Shown here piece after piece: positions 63,585 to 64,000 of a stretch of DNA of 64,000 nucleotides; position 1 is the stretch's first letter, and the number at the start of each line of letters is the position of its first letter. Under the pieces are notes generated by a model. That model was not told the DNA's origin, did no database searches, and saw only the letters and a list, made by a program, of their open reading frames with translations. Made by a program: the position numbers and the translations under genes. This DNA comes from Pseudoalteromonas sp. N1230-9 (GTDB lineage Bacteria > Pseudomonadota > Gammaproteobacteria > Enterobacterales > Alteromonadaceae), in the NCBI RefSeq assembly GCF_032716425.1, contig NZ_CP090420.1, positions 62,001-126,000 on the forward strand, given 5' to 3'.

Positions 63585-64000
63585 ATGAAGCGTGCGATTT
63601 TTCCCCTACCGGTTTTTATTCTTCCAGAAGGGGCAACTAAACTTAGAATATTTGAGCAGCGTTATCTTGATATGGTTAAAGAAGCCGCGAAAGATAACAC
63701 GGGATTTGTGCTTTGTACTTATCAGCACGATACTGAGTTCAACTTGCCTAACCTAGGTTGTTTGATGCAAATTAATGACTTCAATCAAGACGACAGTGGT
63801 CAGCTCTTGATAGATGTTTATGCACAAACTGCTGTCACAATTCACAATCCATTCCAAGACAAAAATATGCTTCGTTATGCTGATGTTGAAGCAGTAATTG
63901 AGCCTGTTTGGTATAAAAAAACACCTTTGGATCAGGACAATGCTTTATTAAGCGAGACGCTTCGTTCAGTGTTTGCTAATCAGCCTGATTTATCTGCACT
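63585..64000 (+). CDS. Lon-protease substrate-binding-domain protein, 3' end missing
   Basis: The frame opens at the ATG 63585 and stays open to the window edge (138 codons visible). KRAIFPLPVFILPEGATKLRI, FEQRYLDMVKEA and the FVLCTY strand match the N-terminal LON (PUA-like) substrate-binding domain found alone in many gammaproteobacteria (YcaL/'Lon N-terminal domain-containing' proteins of about 190 aa). No ATPase or protease part can be judged because the gene is cut. It probably binds unfolded or tagged protein. No good ribosome site is seen before this ATG. Confidence 0.82.
   Translation, partial: MKRAIFPLPVFILPEGATKLRIFEQRYLDMVKEAAKDNTGFVLCTYQHDTEFNLPNLGCLMQINDFNQDDSGQLLIDVYAQTAVTIHNPFQDKNMLRYADVEAVIEPVWYKKTPLDQDNALLSETLRSVFANQPDLSA

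Overview
The window looks like chromosome from a marine gammaproteobacterium of the Alteromonadales, most likely Pseudoalteromonas. The inference rests on low GC, gene content (aryl-polyene locus, ast operon with a DUF1338 gene, glg operon with malQ, a large TonB receptor, AbgT, a QEGLA-motif protein) and close similarity of RluF, GlgB and GlgC to enterobacterial and Vibrio homologues. Nothing points to phage, IS elements, integrons, CRISPR, rRNA or tRNA. Apart from the two genes cut by the window edges, all genes look intact.

Layout. (1) 1-9779, + strand: the distal half of an aryl-polyene/flexirubin-type pigment cluster. It holds an aromatic amino acid lyase (cut by the left edge), thioesterase, LolA-like carrier, MMPL exporter, halogenase-like flavoprotein, DUF3261 lipoprotein, then ketosynthase, dehydratase, ketoreductase and ketosynthase, nearly all linked by stop/start overlaps. 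(2) 9.9-21.4 kb: a mixed housekeeping block with a small exported protein, DEAD-box helicase, CBM9/DUF5916 outer-membrane protein, DUF442-type phosphatase, lipoprotein amidohydrolase, AbgT transporter, two small conserved proteins, a double-thioredoxin protein and a QEGLA (DUF1704) putative metallopeptidase whose start codon lies in a perfect 14-bp inverted repeat. (3) 21.4-29.0 kb: amino-acid and polyamine metabolism, with a type III-fold PLP decarboxylase, a periplasmic binding protein, and the arginine-succinyltransferase genes astC-astA-astD plus DUF1338, with a divergent Lrp-type regulator. (4) 29.0-31.9 kb: a beta-propeller-like protein and a GGDEF-EAL protein.

(5) 32.5-44.5 kb, + strand: a complete glycogen/maltodextrin operon, CBM48 protein-malQ-glgB-glgX-glgP-glgC-glgA, covering ADP-glucose synthesis, elongation, branching, phosphorolysis, debranching and disproportionation. 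Its 558-nt leader carries a tandem 30-bp repeat with GCAC-N7-GTGC symmetry. (6) 44.6-49.0 kb: an EAL/HDOD signalling protein, a DUF418 membrane protein, an orphan sugar-type binding protein and rluF. (7) 49.2-56.7 kb: a TonB-dependent receptor, a chemoreceptor and an exported amidase. (8) 56.7-62.8 kb: an RND efflux pair with a divergent LysR regulator, whose gene overlaps an alkyltransferase-like DNA repair gene, then a hemolysin III family protein. (9) 62.9-64.0 kb: a small secreted protein, an unlisted 37-aa membrane peptide and the start of a Lon-substrate-binding-domain protein.

I found no wholly new multi-gene system that the sequence alone can prove. The strongest leads are the pigment-cluster flavoprotein that keeps every halogenase signature residue beside a lyase with an unusual selectivity pair, the start-codon inverted repeat of the QEGLA gene, the DUF1338 enzyme and hairpin-linked binding protein in the ast operon, and the repeat-bearing leader of the glycogen operon.
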